A DNA stretch of 64,000 bases from Curvularia sp. ZM96 (taxonomy: Eukaryota; Ascomycota; Dothideomycetes; Pleosporales; Pleosporaceae): the NCBI GenBank assembly GCA_022457065.1, contig JAJGBQ010000001.1, positions 2,604,001 to 2,668,000 on the forward strand, given 5' to 3'. Positions 45,374 through 56,860 of the stretch are shown piece after piece. The position numbers and the translations under genes were made by a program. The number at the start of each line of letters is the position of its first letter. Position 1 is the stretch's first letter. The notes beneath the pieces are model-generated. The model made no database searches. It saw only the letters and a list, made by a program, of their open reading frames with translations, and had not been told where the DNA came from.

Positions 45374-47371
45374 TCAATGCAACCCACTCTCTCCTGTCTC
45401 AGCCATATGCTTCTGACAATCGACCATGACTTTCACCATTTGCGAGATCTCCTCGAGCCTTCCCACAACTACCTTGTTTCCCTCGACGAACCCATAGCAA
45501 TGATACTTGATCCCTGTCTTGGCCGCGAACTCGCGAACGAGCTCCTGTCCCCTACGCAAATTATGCCGTGGCACACGCGGAAAAAGGTGATGCACAGCTT
45601 GAAACTGGAGGCCACCGTGGAACCAGTCGAGCCAGGCTGGACAGTCGACATCCATTGTCGTTCGCATCTGGCGCTGGGGAAAAGATTCCGTAGGTCCAAG
45701 GTCGGCTGTTGGCATGCCCCAGTGAGACAGGGTGATTTGTACGTGCAGGAGCATGGTGACGAGGTGGGAAAGAAGAACGAAAGCGATGCGGATAGGCCAG
45801 GTGGGGAGGGTCAGCCAGACGAGACAGTAGCCGAAGAGGTACCAGTAGCATGCCATGAAGACAAGTTCTACGGGGCGTGTCCACCATGCGGCACCAAGTT
45901 GGGCAGCGCGCGGAGAGCAGAGATGTAGCCATCCAAGGAAGTAGAGGTTGAATCGCGCGAGGCCCATGATGGGATAGTAGAGGTAGGTCTGATAGGGGAC
46001 GAGGAAATCGCATGCGGCGTCCCATACAAACTGGAAGTTGTAAAACGACGAGAGGATAGATTTCATGTAGGTGGGGGAAGTAGAGAACAAAGGGATATTC
46101 TGAATATCCGGGTCGTGCTCGGGCATGTTAGTTAGCAGGTGATGAACGTTGTGGCTGGACTTCCACCACCCAATGCTCAGGCCGCAGCAGAAATCTGCGA
46201 TGAAGGCGCCGACCAGTGTGTCGAAGACAAAGTTTCCGGTGATCCCACGGTGGCCGGCGTCGTGGGCTGTGAACATGATTTGTTGCTGTGAGGTGGCATT
46301 AGTACTGAAAGAAAGAGAAGTAAAAGAGTGTGGATTATGCGTACCCAGAAGAGGCCCAAGAAGATGGCAGATGTGAGGTACCACTTGATATACAACAGGC
46401 CGGCAAAGGCAGCAAAGAGGAAACTATATCGTATCGATTCTTTGGCATACTCCGAGTAGCGACATTGGTACAGGCCCTCGTCCTTGATTTGCTGGTGCAA
46501 AGTGCGGTAGTCTTCGATGATTGCCCTTTGGGTTTCGACATCGAGTGAGGGGTTCTCGCGGATACCTTGATCTCTTTCCAACGCTTCCTGTTCAAGAGCA
46601 TATTGCTCTCGGTGTCTCCTTTTCTCGTCTTCGGCGGTGATAGCGGTGGTACATATCTCGGTATCATCTTCGATGAGTGGGAGTTTTTCAGGGTCGCTTG
46701 CGGGTCGGCAGCTTGGTCGGTACACACAAGTGTCTGATTTTCCAATCAGTTTCTTGCTGATGATGGCTGCGGCCTGGTTTCAATGTCAGCCAGGCATGTC
46801 ACGGCTGCATGTACCGGTTACGGCAGTAATGCAATGTTGTGGAGAGTAGACCCACACATCCCAAGTCAACACTCTTGCTACGCCGTGGTTTCTCCGTTTC
46901 ATTCGCTGCGCCTAACCGCTTCTTCTCTTCCAGATTCTTGTAGTAGTTTGGCGACCGGATTGGGGGCTCGAGATTAGCCCAGGGCAACTGCACGCGACCA
47001 ATGCGATGCTTTGTCATCATGAGCAGGGCTCTATTCGAGTGATAGCTGGCATAACGTCAGTTCTAGACCGATGCGTGATGATTACACAACCGTTTCCGAA
47101 GCCTTCCGGGGGAATAGTGCGACCGGAGTCTCGGAATTAGCGCTAACCGGCAGCACTACCACGATTATATAGAAGTCTTCTGCACCACCTACATGTTGAT
47201 TTCGTCGGTCGCGTCTCTGCCCACCATGTGCAGGATCGCAAGCCGACCACCCGGATGTTTGTCAATCCATTCTCCAAGATTCAAGGCATAGCCCTCATGA
47301 ATCACGACTGGCTCGCCTCGCGCAATCTGGCGCTCGATTTCCGCAGGAGCGATAGTCCTGTGTCGGGACAT
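45374..47371 (-). CDS. Cytochrome b5-fused delta-8 sphingolipid desaturase
   Basis: Four exons, 47193-47371, 46856-47045, 46345-46773 and 45374-46285, give 569 residues, normal for the family. The N-terminal cytochrome b5 domain has the haem motif HPGG (EWIDKHPGGRLAILHMVG). The desaturase part carries three histidine boxes, HDAGH, HNVHH and QAVHH (the Q-x2-HH form typical of front-end desaturases), with membrane segments between (LYIKWYLTSAIFLGLFW, WYLFGYCLVWLTL). It should insert the delta-8 double bond in the long-chain base of glucosylceramides in the ER. The exon 2 donor (GTGGGT at 46855) is the least certain splice; the other phases agree well. It is convergent with the acidic-protein gene, with only 62 bases between the stops. 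Confidence 0.9.
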
Positions 47372-49561
47372 TTTTTTGGTTGATGGCGCAGGTTGCGAAC
47401 GACAAGAGTTGGGGTACCGTGTTACTTGGTGGGACAGCAGGATATATACCAACACGGCCGACCGGCTTTACTCCCCGTTCACCAGGAGAAGATGGATACC
47501 TTTGGGGAGAGATCCCGCCGCGCCGTGTGCACGGTTCGCGGCCTTTGGAGCTTCTGGAGCGTTCACACCCTCATAAGGGGCTGAGTCGCGGTACGTAACT
47601 TGGCGGCGTGGATGCGCACGCAAGAAGCCGGAGTGGCTTGAAACGCCAACAAAGGGGAAGACGCCCAACAGGCCGTACCACGGCCCGGACTAAGGCCGCG
47701 TAGCTCACGACTGACCCATTATTGCGCGCGTGGGAGGGCTAGATGTACCGAGTCTAGGAAGACTCTCCAAAACCCCGTGGAAGTGGAGGGCAATCTTGCC
47801 AAAGCGGATACCAATCTTGCAGCACAAAGTGTAACGAGCCAGCCATGCGCACAACCAGGAAACGATGTGGATATCTGCTCCTTTTACTTGGATGGCGAAC
47901 GGGCCCCTTCTAGGCAGGTCGAGGGTAGGACAGTGTGTGCCAAGCACTTGGATGCCTCCAGGCACAATCCAGCCGATCCAGTTGCATCGAACGAATTCAC
48001 TGCCAAGCGCGGATGAGCCGCATACAGCGTAGTCCCAACGATTGCGACCCGCTCTTTTGGACCCTGAGACGGGAGCTTCACGTCACCCCGCACCAAGGCG
48101 CTGGCATCTCAGGGTCTGGAGCGCGCGCCCCGAGTTCGAATTTTGCAATCGGCCCTGCTTCGCTGCATACAACACAGCGCACACAAGACTCCAGCTCCCA
48201 AAGGGCGACGTTGAACAGCATGCGCGCGACAGAAACCCGCCACAGCATCTACCGACGGCTGCAACCGCTAACGGGCCCAAGCATTGCCACTTTGCACAAT
48301 ACTGCTCCGCCACTTATCTGTCCTGTTCACAAGCCCGTCTCAAAAGGAGTCCTGGTAGCGAACCTAGGTCTAATTGCGTATCGATCCCCATGCGCTATCA
48401 TTAATCAAGCGCCCTCTCCACAAATCGTGCCGCGCGTATTCGCAAAGACCCGCCTCTAAGAATATCGACAAGCATGCGTGCCAAACGTGCCCTTGCTCTA
48501 GAAGTTCCCACACACACAACTTTTGTGAACAACGGGCCTTTGCCAATCCTCTTCCTCCTCTTCCTGGCATTGCAGATCAAACGGCGTTTTTTTCTTTTGC
48601 TGTTCGCCAAAACTCTCCAAGTGAAGTCCCGTGGGTACACCTGGTCTCCTCGTGCTGTAAGCGTGTCGGGGTTTTATATATGGCCTGGGTTATTATGAAC
48701 AAGCAGTTGAAGGTTTGAAGGAAGAATTGTTCCGGCGAGAAGTGCGCTTTTGTTGGACTGCCCCATAAAGCACGGCGGTAGTCTCGCAGTGATATTTGAC
48801 TGTCGTAAAATGATACAGGCGCTAGGCGTTTCTCTTCGCGCCATCCTTACATCCCCCAAGGTTATAGCAGCCAAGGGCCTTGCTTAAGGCTTAGTCGTGG
48901 TATTTGGTGGATCAATTACAAGTGTCGTCTAATCCACGTGCTTGTTCAGGCATGATGGTTTACACGGCAAAACGTGGTGCAGTCCGTAAACCCTCGTACA
49001 CCTACTTACTGCGCAAACAGTCTCGTAGTTGGCAAAAAGTCGTCATGTGAAGCGGGCGCGCGCAAGGGTGCCATGGGTTGCGTTGTCTCGCTCCCGGGTC
49101 AGAGCAGCAAGCTCCAACGAACACATTGTGGCAGGGCGGCTAGTCGGGTATCGGCTACCATGCGATGGGAACAGCTAACCGCTGGAATCAAACAGCTTCT
49201 CCTAACCTCAAATATTTGCCAGCAGCAAACAGGGTGGCGTGAACAAGCTGATCGACTAGTATCAACTCCTGCGGTCCGATGGTAAAAGTGCCACCGAGCG
49301 GCAGTCCTGCTTGGAGAATTGTCGATGTCGAGGCCGCCAAACTATCGTTAGCCAGTAGTTGGCATGAGTATTCAAGGCTAGACAAGTGAAACTCCGTCGG
49401 GCTTTGTTGTGTAGCAGAGCGATTCGCCAATTGAGATTTGGCATAACAGTCGTGATGTGACAAGGGCCGCTGCTAGGGAAACAGGGTTTGGGCTGGACAC
49501 GAGCCGGCTAACTAATCAAGTCAGCCTATAGACATTCACCAAGGTAAAAGCGCGATTACAC
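47372..49561. other. Gene-free region upstream of the desaturase
   Basis: About 2.2 kb with several overlapping frames on both strands but no recognisable protein. GC-rich patches (47440-47700, 48040-48260) alternate with AT-rich DNA. It includes the desaturase promoter (-) and the 3' flank of the PTH11-like gene (-). Confidence 0.5.
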
Positions 49562-50814
49562 TCAGTCTATGCCATTGGCTGCCACTGGTTCAGACAAATG
49601 ACAAGGCCTTGGCCTGCCTAATTCATCATTACTCACGGCCTGGTTGAAGCCGTCTTCGACATCAGTTCTTGTTCGCGAAGCAGATTTGTTTTGAGTTCCC
49701 ATGCTGTCCATATTGGACGACCCGGGCACCCCACTATCGATTTCGTCCGATCTCGGTAATGCTACCAACTCGTTTGCGTTGCCAGAATGCCTCCGCCAGC
49801 CATTGAATCGTCGCAGAAGTGGCCGCAGCGTCGGGACACACACGCAGATGATCGCACAAGCAGCTTCAGATACGGACCACGTTACTGTGTTTGCCGTTGT
49901 CCATGTCGGGTCTGCGCTTAGGGTCGAAGCTCGGAGTGTGGTCAGACGGATGATGGAGATCGCGCATGTACTGAAGAGATTCTATGAGTTCGCAGTCTGA
50001 CGTCGCTAGAACAATGGGGGACTTACAAAAAACCTAGAGAGAAAATCGCCATTAGAATCGTCTTCTGGGATCTTGGTAGAGGCAGCGTCTTTAGCAGTGG
50101 CAGAGGCAAAATAAAGATGATCACATCAGTGAGGAGATGCAAAATGCCCATGGCAAACCAAAAGTTCAATCGGCCCTCACAACCCATAGGCCGTAAGGGA
50201 TCCCAGTTCCTTTTGAGAGGCCGGCAGTTGAGTATAGCCCCAATTGTCCCACCCACAGCCCATAGGACTATGAGCACAAGAAACGAGTTGCACACACGCT
50301 GAAAGTTGCGGAGTGGGAATACACGGCGGTATTGAAAGAGAAAGGCCATTTTTATAAGCACGATGACAGCTCCATATCCAAGGGACGCAATCCAGATGAG
50401 CTACGTGGTGGTTGAGCATTAGTGACGAGCGCTTGCGTTAGAGACTGACAAACCTTGAGAAACACGGATCTCTTTTCGAAAGAGACGGTATCTATATGGC
50501 GACCGAGTCCAAAACTTATGCCTTGATTCCCGATTAGACCAATGTTGATTGCGGACAGTCTAATTCAAGCTTACAGGATGCAGTCAGAATAGCCACTACA
50601 ATATACATGACCTGGGCATATTAGTAAACAGTATTAGAGAAGGTTTAGATAGTCGCACCAGAGCTCCAGCCAAGAACCAATCGTCAATCCCCAGATTTTT
50701 GATAATCACACTTCGAACGTAAAACCGTAAACCAACAGTGACTGTGGATACTACCAAACACAATGTTGTCACCAGTATTATCCTCCAGGAGTAGTTCTGT
50801 TCATCTAGCGCCAT
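49562..50814 (-). CDS. PTH11-like rhodopsin-domain membrane protein
   Basis: Five exons, 50659-50814, 50575-50611, 50454-50521, 50027-50400 and 49562-49970, give 347 residues. It belongs to the large fungal rhodopsin-like integral membrane family that includes Magnaporthe Pth11. Several hydrophobic segments are visible: IILVTTLCLVVSTVTVGLRF, MYIVVAILTAS, LIWIASLGYGAVIVLIKMAF, FLVLIVLWAVGGTIGAIL and LLTDVIIFILPLPLL. The family marks are DDWFLAGAL after TM1, the GLGRHID loop and CRPLKRNWDP before TM5. The soluble tail is Ser/Asn/Arg-rich. No CFEM domain is present. The very short exon 2 (37 nt) and the acceptor at 49971 were set by phase. Possible role: sensing surface or nutrient cues; ligand unknown. 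Confidence 0.82.
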
Positions 50815-51643
50815 CTGCGCTCTAAACTCAACTACAGCTGCTAATACAGTCTCTCTGATTCACCACATTAGGTGTAAACGCTGGCGAACCGAAGTGGTCG
50901 CCTCTTGGGAGAGCGGCACTACATATACTTTCGTTTTGCTGTTAGTGCATTCCTGGTTTGAGCTTGGGTCCACACGCTGTCTAAGTTAACACCAAACAAG
51001 GTTTGGGTCGCAGCCACAGAGACGGATCCTTCAGCCCCCAGCACGTCATTGGGAACGCATAATTGACGATGACTTGCGCAATCGGGAGGACATCTGATCA
51101 TAATTGGCATTGGGCATTCTTGGATAGCCTTCGCAAATGCCTTTATGAACGATGGAAGTGTATGTGTGGAAAGTTAACAATCTAATGGGTTGACTGCAAT
51201 AGGTGGGTACTGCGGAGAAGAAGTGGGGAAGGAGCTTTGTCGGGTTAAAGTATACAAGTAAGTGGCGGAACTCGGACGAGCCGACGGTAAGTTTGCCTTC
51301 ATGATCTGCATCAGAAAACGCTTTCTGTTGAGCGTCGTTGTTCTATGGCTTTTCAGGAATAGCGCAAGCTTTTCTTAGCGCGTCTCAGCCTTTTACACCT
51401 ACATCGAGTTGGCTCCAAGTTACTTGGGTATCAGGAACAAAAAATTGTACGACAGCATCAGCACAGGGGTTTGAAGTGTTGTTGAGGCACTACGTATGCT
51501 CATAGCGCGGGCGTTCCTATTTGCAGCAATAAGTGGGGCGCTCACGGAGAACATAGCCGATCCTAATGATCGCCTAAAGAACACTGAAGCGGTCAAGCTT
51601 GCTATGGAAGCAGTCTTTGTAGACAGCCTCAAAGACCAGAGAT
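50815..51643. other. Intergenic between PTH11-like gene and monooxygenase relic
   Basis: About 830 bases, promoter of the PTH11-like gene and 3' flank of the pseudogene. No gene seen. Confidence 0.5.
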
Positions 51644-52864
51644 TATAACTCGTCCTGCCGGAGGTCCATCCCCTCGTAATCCGGAAGTCTCCGATGGTAT
51701 ATCTAGCAAGTACATCGAGCCTGAAGAATGCAGCGAGAGAAATGATCGTGTTCAGGACCCGAAGAAAAAGCAAAACTGGTGGCATCTTGTGCCTGTAGGT
51801 TTTATCTTTTTCAATACCATCCTGACCGGTGTTCATGAATGGCCGGAAGCGCTCCTCGTAAGCGTGCAGGGCTCTGGAAATTTCTTCTTTGGCGGCACCA
51901 GAGCGACTGAAGTGCTTTCGGATCTCGCCAGCCAGAACGTATACGCCGACAAGACTGGAGGTTGTTTCCATTTCTGTAGTTGCAGTGGGGCAATAAGCTG
52001 CATCTCCCAGAAGCGCGACTCGTCCCTCGGACCAGGAATCGACCCTAAGAACACCCATGTGTTTGCAATAAAAGTCAGCTGATTCCTTTAGTCCCTTGAT
52101 CAGTTCCTTCGAGCGCCACCCCGCGGAGCGGAAAAGCTTTGAGAGAATGGCCTTTTCCTCCTCTACACCGGCTTTCCGTGCAGCCATCACTCTCTCCGAA
52201 TCAGTCTGTCCCACCAGGTACACCTAGACACAGTCTGGCTTGTGTCTTCGCGTGAATAAGAGCTTTTTACCTGGAGCAATGTAAACGGTTCCATTGTATG
52301 TCTCTCTTTTCTTGATCTGGCGTGGGGTAGTGAAGTAACCAGTGTAAACCCCAAGAAAGTGAATAGCATCTTCGGCTCGAGATCCTAACATCTGCCTCCG
52401 TGTATGAGACCACTGTCTGTCAGCGCCGATGAGAAGGTTGTAGTGGCTCTTTTCTCCATTTGAGAGCTGAACTTCAACAGAGTTGTCCAGCTGCTCGAAA
52501 CTCTCGATAATCGTCCCAAACACGAATCGTACACGATCTTTAGTTTTGTCGTACAGTAGCTGAATGAGATCTTCTCTCATGTCTTCATAATCTGACGTGA
52601 AACTATGAAGCCCTTCTCCGGTCGTATTTGCGGGAAAATAATCAATGACTTTGCCAGTGCTGCCCACAAACTCTAACCCTTGCTCTTTCACTGACTTCTT
52701 GCGGAAAGCAGCCTCAAACCCCATCCGCTTCAAGACTTCAATCCCATGTCCACGAAGATCAATTTGTAAGCCGGTATATCTTAATCAGGACAGCGCTCGA
52801 TGACTGTAACATGGTGCTGCTGCCGTGCGAGCCAGAAAGCGAGGGCGGTGCCGCCAATGCGTCC
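51644..52864 (-). pseudogene. FAD-dependent monooxygenase, broken
   Basis: A flavin monooxygenase of the PHBH/salicylate-hydroxylase type, recognisable in pieces: RIGGTALAFWLARQQHHVTV (FAD-binding end), GLQIDLRGHGIEVLKRMG, LLIGADRQWSHTRR, VALLGDAAYCP and the usual end DYEGMDLRQDEL. The pieces lie in different frames. Between ERCPD and GLQID, at about 52780-52783, one base appears lost and TAA results. At 52224-52226 an in-frame TAG stands where the frame otherwise continues into VYLVGQTDSE. Near 51685-51695 a second shift is needed to reach the family C-terminus. The 5' end, including the beta strand before the GxGxxG loop and any ATG, is missing. The TAG could come from a CAG by C to T change. 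One shift alone might be a sequence error; three lesions make a pseudogene likely. The original role may have been in secondary metabolism. Confidence 0.75.
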
Positions 52865-54135
52865 ACATTACATGATAATTTTCAGTTAGGACATTGCTTT
52901 GTCCAGGCTAAATAGACTATGTTTAGGAGTCGAAACAGTAAATGATGTGAATGTTGTGCGAAGTGGAGTAATCTCTTTTCAGGGCTTAAAACGTCCTTAG
53001 TTAAATACTAATGGCGAATTACGATAGCCTTCAAGCCAGAGTAGGTGAAAGCCTTATCGTTGCATGGCGAACTTTTCGTCCGAGGACCTATGACCCTAGA
53101 GGTTGTGAACCCACCTCGTAAAGTCGTGGCTAATTTCGGGAATGGAATGAGGATATCAGGCGAGGTATCTACTTCTCGAAGTTTCCGCTCCACTAGATTC
53201 TAGAGTATCCATGGAGATGATTTCCAAAAAAAAAAATGGGGACTTGAAGATCTGCTCTAGCAAGCCCCGTAGGGAGGAACCTTCTCGCGCCTGACATCTT
53301 CGCACGGCGACGAGGTAGGCTAATCAGTAATTTACGTATGCGATATTGTGTCAGATTTAGTTCTAATTGTATTAGGATATTGGCTGTTTGAGCGCGTAAT
53401 GCTGGACAAGCCTAAGAATTAGCATTGCAAATGCTGGGAAGTCAAATGTTAGGCGATGATTTGGCTATACTGTGATGCTCATTAACTGTCTCACTAAAAC
53501 TAGGCTAATCACTCTCTAGAGAAATCTCTCAGCGCTGTGATAAAAGTCTATCTCGTTAACTCCTCATGCAGTAGTAGAGATTGCACTTACGCTTTATAAA
53601 GACTACTTTCGTCGTTTCGCCACTGACATATAAGCATAATTTGGCCATTATGAAATTTCCAGGTCTAAAAGGGTGCCGAGCCCAGGAATATTCAGGCAGT
53701 TAGGGGCTTTTGATAAAATCCTTCCTAGTACGAAAAGGTACCCTACATCTGAATACAGAAGGCTTAGCTTTATGGAATCTCTCGGTCAAACCCATGGGCT
53801 CGGGGATCTGGAATTGGATTTAAGATATGGTTCGGATCGGGTATAGGATCATAATGCGGATCAGACCGAGCTCTAAGACTCGGATCGATTTTGGAGTTAT
53901 GGGTCTAGATAGGTATGAACAAAGCGTTTTTCTTGCCCCTTTGAGACACATTAAAGCTCCATACAGCACCCATGTAACTTTGTCATGGTCAAAAATATTG
54001 TGCATAGCTCATTATGTTGCGGGTTCGTGTGACGAGGCTAAAACTCAAGACAGAATCTCACAAAATGACTTCTCGAAGAAAAGAAACTTCGATCATACGT
54101 AATCTCAGCTCCTAGAGCCATTTCAACTATTCTTT
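52865..54135. other. AT-rich gene-free region
   Basis: About 1.3 kb with no frame longer than about 90 codons and none protein-like. Near 53800-53890 CGGATC occurs three times within 60 bases. It may be decayed sequence, including the lost 5' part of the monooxygenase. Confidence 0.5.
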
Positions 54136-54853
54136 TCAAGGCAACCCATCGCCACCAACATACCACACGTCCCTCACCGGCAGTCCGCCAATCCTCACCG
54201 ATACATCTGCTAACTCCGGCCAGTACGTGCGCATAAACTCTCTCATCAAATCTAAACCATTTAACAACGCTCCACTGGTCCATACTTTCTCATCCCGCGC
54301 CCACCTCTGCTCCACCCAATTTGATCTCGGGTCCTGCTTTTGAAGCTCAGGGACCATGAAGCGCGGCGCAGTGACTGTTTTGCCAACGAGCACTCCAGCG
54401 AGCTGCGCGGCTAGCATCCCACCGCAGATGGTAAGGAAGGCGGAGCAGGTGGCATACGAGGTAGCGATGAAGGAGAGCTCTGTGGAAGACGGAACGTAGC
54501 CGAGACGGTAGGCACCGAGCAACACGATGTCGAGCGGGGGGCAAGTTTGAAACGAATCCTTATGGCTATATATCAGCTCCTGCGTAGATGGGTTTAGTGG
54601 GGAAAGGGCTTACTGTAGCCTGCATAGTGATGTTTGAAGTTAACTTAGCAGGCTGACCTGTCTCAGTAACCCAATGGAAGTTTATCTCAGGAGCTTTTGC
54701 TTTGAGTTCATCTGGAAGAGGAAGCATCTCAACGAAACTTTTGCTGATACCATGGAGAAGGTCCATAGGTGCGACGTCAAGGATTTCAGTTTCGCCGACG
54801 AGAATTACGCCAGCTTCGATTGGGCGGCCGGGGTTGGAAAGATTGAGGGGCAT
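54136..54853 (-). CDS. DJ-1/PfpI family protein
   Basis: Exons 54614-54853 and 54136-54558 (intron 55 nt) give 220 residues, normal for the family. The start is MPLNLSNPGRPIEAGV; the frame runs further upstream only into leader-like sequence. A Rossmann-like layout is visible: VILVGETEILDVAPMDLL, DIVLLGAYRLGYVPSSTEL and FLTICGGMLAAQLAGVLVGK, where Cys125 would be the nucleophile elbow. LVGKTVTAPRF and VRDVWYVGGDGLP follow in the expected order. The acceptor is an AAG. The family includes glutamine amidotransferase-like proteins, glyoxalases and isocyanide hydratases; this member lies in the ThiJ/PfpI-type fungal branch and its substrate cannot be told. Confidence 0.82.
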
Positions 54854-55632
54854 ATTTAGAGATGGTGATAGAGTAATTGATTCACTATAAGTTGAGGTAT
54901 GGAAAGGTGCGCACAAGATTCGTGTTAGCTTGATAGTGATCTTGAAAATGCGACCCGAGCCAATTTATGTGCAACTGGAAAAGGTGCAAAGTGTTGTTGC
55001 CTGAATCTACATGGAGCACTTTGCATTGCTCAATCCGTATGCGAAGAGGAGTGGCCAATCATATGGGAGGGTAAGGACGGAACGGCTGTACGTTTCGTGC
55101 CGTTCCGTTCCGTGCTTACGTGTAGGTAATTGTGGTAGCCTTACAGCATATTATGGTAGGAACGTCTCCACAGAACATGAAGGACAACTAATTGCTATGA
55201 ATAAAATTGCAGAAAAGCATGCGACATTGAGCTCTGGTTTAGCAAGATCTATGACACATTGCTAGCGATGCGGTACGTCTTCCTAGAACAAATACCTAAG
55301 CCACCGCAACCGTAGTAGCCATAGTAGGTAAGACTTCCCAACGCTTGTTAGTGAGTCTGAATTATCTCAGTTCATAAAGTTCTCGCTTTTTTCAAGTGGC
55401 GATGCGTCGTCGAGCTGGCAGAAAAACGGTGTAGTCCTTCCACGATCGCAAGCTGTCAGCCACATTGTCGGACGCGACATAAAGCGAATCAATTATCTAT
55501 GCTAAGGCGAATGTTTTGTGTCTCCAAACCAATAGTAACTGACTATTGCAAATGTATCAGTCCGATACGGCATGGATATAATTTAACCCGCTCGACCAAG
55601 CAAAACGAATGTTGAATATCTTGATGGTCGCT
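54854..55632. other. Intergenic, DJ-1 promoter and hydrolase 3' flank
   Basis: About 780 bases, no gene. It contains a CGG-rich inverted repeat listed separately. Confidence 0.55.
55071..55119. repeat. Inverted repeat rich in CGG triplets
   Basis: ACGGAACGGC at 55077-55086 pairs with GCCGTTCCGT at 55099-55108 around a 12-base loop, and GTAAG (55071) pairs with CTTAC (55115) outside it. It could be a transcription-factor site cluster, a hairpin in the RNA, or the trace of a small element. Confidence 0.7.
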
Positions 55633-56860
55633 TCAATTATCTTGAAGAAGCCCATGTGCCTGTTGCAATAGCCTGGAAGTGTCTCGAATATACTCATGTC
55701 CTTTGCTTAGACCTTTTTGAGGATGAACATAGTGCCCGAACGCGTGTGGCACCCCTAGATAGCATTTCTGAGTCACACGGTTCCCACTATTTGCTAGCAA
55801 CCTGCCGTATCGATGCGCTTCATCCCGACATATATCAAATTCAGCTGTTATGATGTGGGTTGGCGGTAGTCTATCGAAGCACTTGGCAAGTATCGGTGAA
55901 GCTACCCAGTCATCACAGACGGCTTTTCTGATACCTTCCTCACATTAACGATTTATCTTGGTTATGAAGAGACAATGGAGACGTACTAGTAGGTATCCAA
56001 TAATTCAAGAACCACTGTTCTCTTTTTAGGCCTCCCCAAGGCGCATCCTTGTATTGCGCTACACTGGGATAAAGCCTGGCAACTGCTGATCGTAAGGGTT
56101 CTTCAGCAATGAGCCATCTGAAGTCAGTTGAAGGCACAACTAATAGCGCCAGTTTGAGTTCTATCCCTGCATCGCGCGCCATATGCGAAAGAACTGCTGA
56201 CATCTGACCACCTGCGGAAAGACCACCGATCGAAACACTAGTGGCGTCGATGTTCAACTCCGCAGCATGAGAGAGTACCCATCGAAGTGCATCCCAGGAG
56301 TCATATATGGCTGTTGGAAACACAAATTCCGGAGCGAGGCGGTAATCCACGTCGACAATCACAATGCCGATGTTATTACAAACACTTCTGCACCAGGCAG
56401 CTTCACTATTAAGACCACCCAAAACCCATCCTCCTGTCTCAATGTCAGGAAGATCAAACTTATGTGATGATGCCTCTTACCTCCATGGTAGTTCAAATGC
56501 ACAGGAAAAGGGCCCTGTCCCTCTGGTGCATACACTCGAAGTTTGATATGACCAGCGGGTCGGGTGACGGGAATTTTGATCTTGTGCTCTCTGAACACAC
56601 GAGGGCCTATTCGCTGTCAACAAACGAGTTGTTTGGGGTATAGTATTATGCTTCCCTGTCCACGTTGGGTATGTAAAGCTATATGCCAGAGGCTTCTGGC
56701 GGACTTTTTCAATTGATACTTCTTCGGCTTGACAGTGGCGTCCCCCATGTGCGTTCCAGACGTGAACCCATTCTGGATCGAGCCGCGCAAGCCATTCTTC
56801 TGGAGCCTGGTAAATCTTGCTTGGCTTATCAGCTGCTATTGATGGTGTCTTAATGGTCAT
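55633..56860 (-). CDS. Alpha/beta hydrolase (HSL-type esterase) with odd splice donor
   Basis: Modelled exons: 56656-56860, 56481-56606, 55987-56433 and 55633-55934, 359 residues from MTIKTPSIAADKPSK. The fold is a hormone-sensitive-lipase-type esterase: oxyanion HGGGW (109-113, across an intron), DVDYRLAPEF, nucleophile elbow GGLSAGGQ (Ser183), ITAEFDICRDE (Asp) and VPHAFGHY (His). The N-terminal block WLARLDPEWVHVWNAHGG and YPTWTGPRVFREH matches relatives. The first intron, 56607-56655, would have donor GG where GT is expected (ACAG|GGAAGC) with a normal TAG acceptor. Without removing it the frame is lost. A weaker alternative uses GTGGAC upstream with the TTCAG acceptor and drops eight conserved residues. 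The gene is therefore intact in motif content but possibly impaired in splicing. It shares a promoter with D-amino-acid oxidase; a role in cleaving an ester or amide substrate is inferred. Confidence 0.78.

Noticed and set aside
49600..49660. Extra intron at a GTGAGT near the end of the PTH11-like gene
   Set aside because: The next acceptor would leave an intron of only about 23 nt; reading straight through gives a plausible polar tail.
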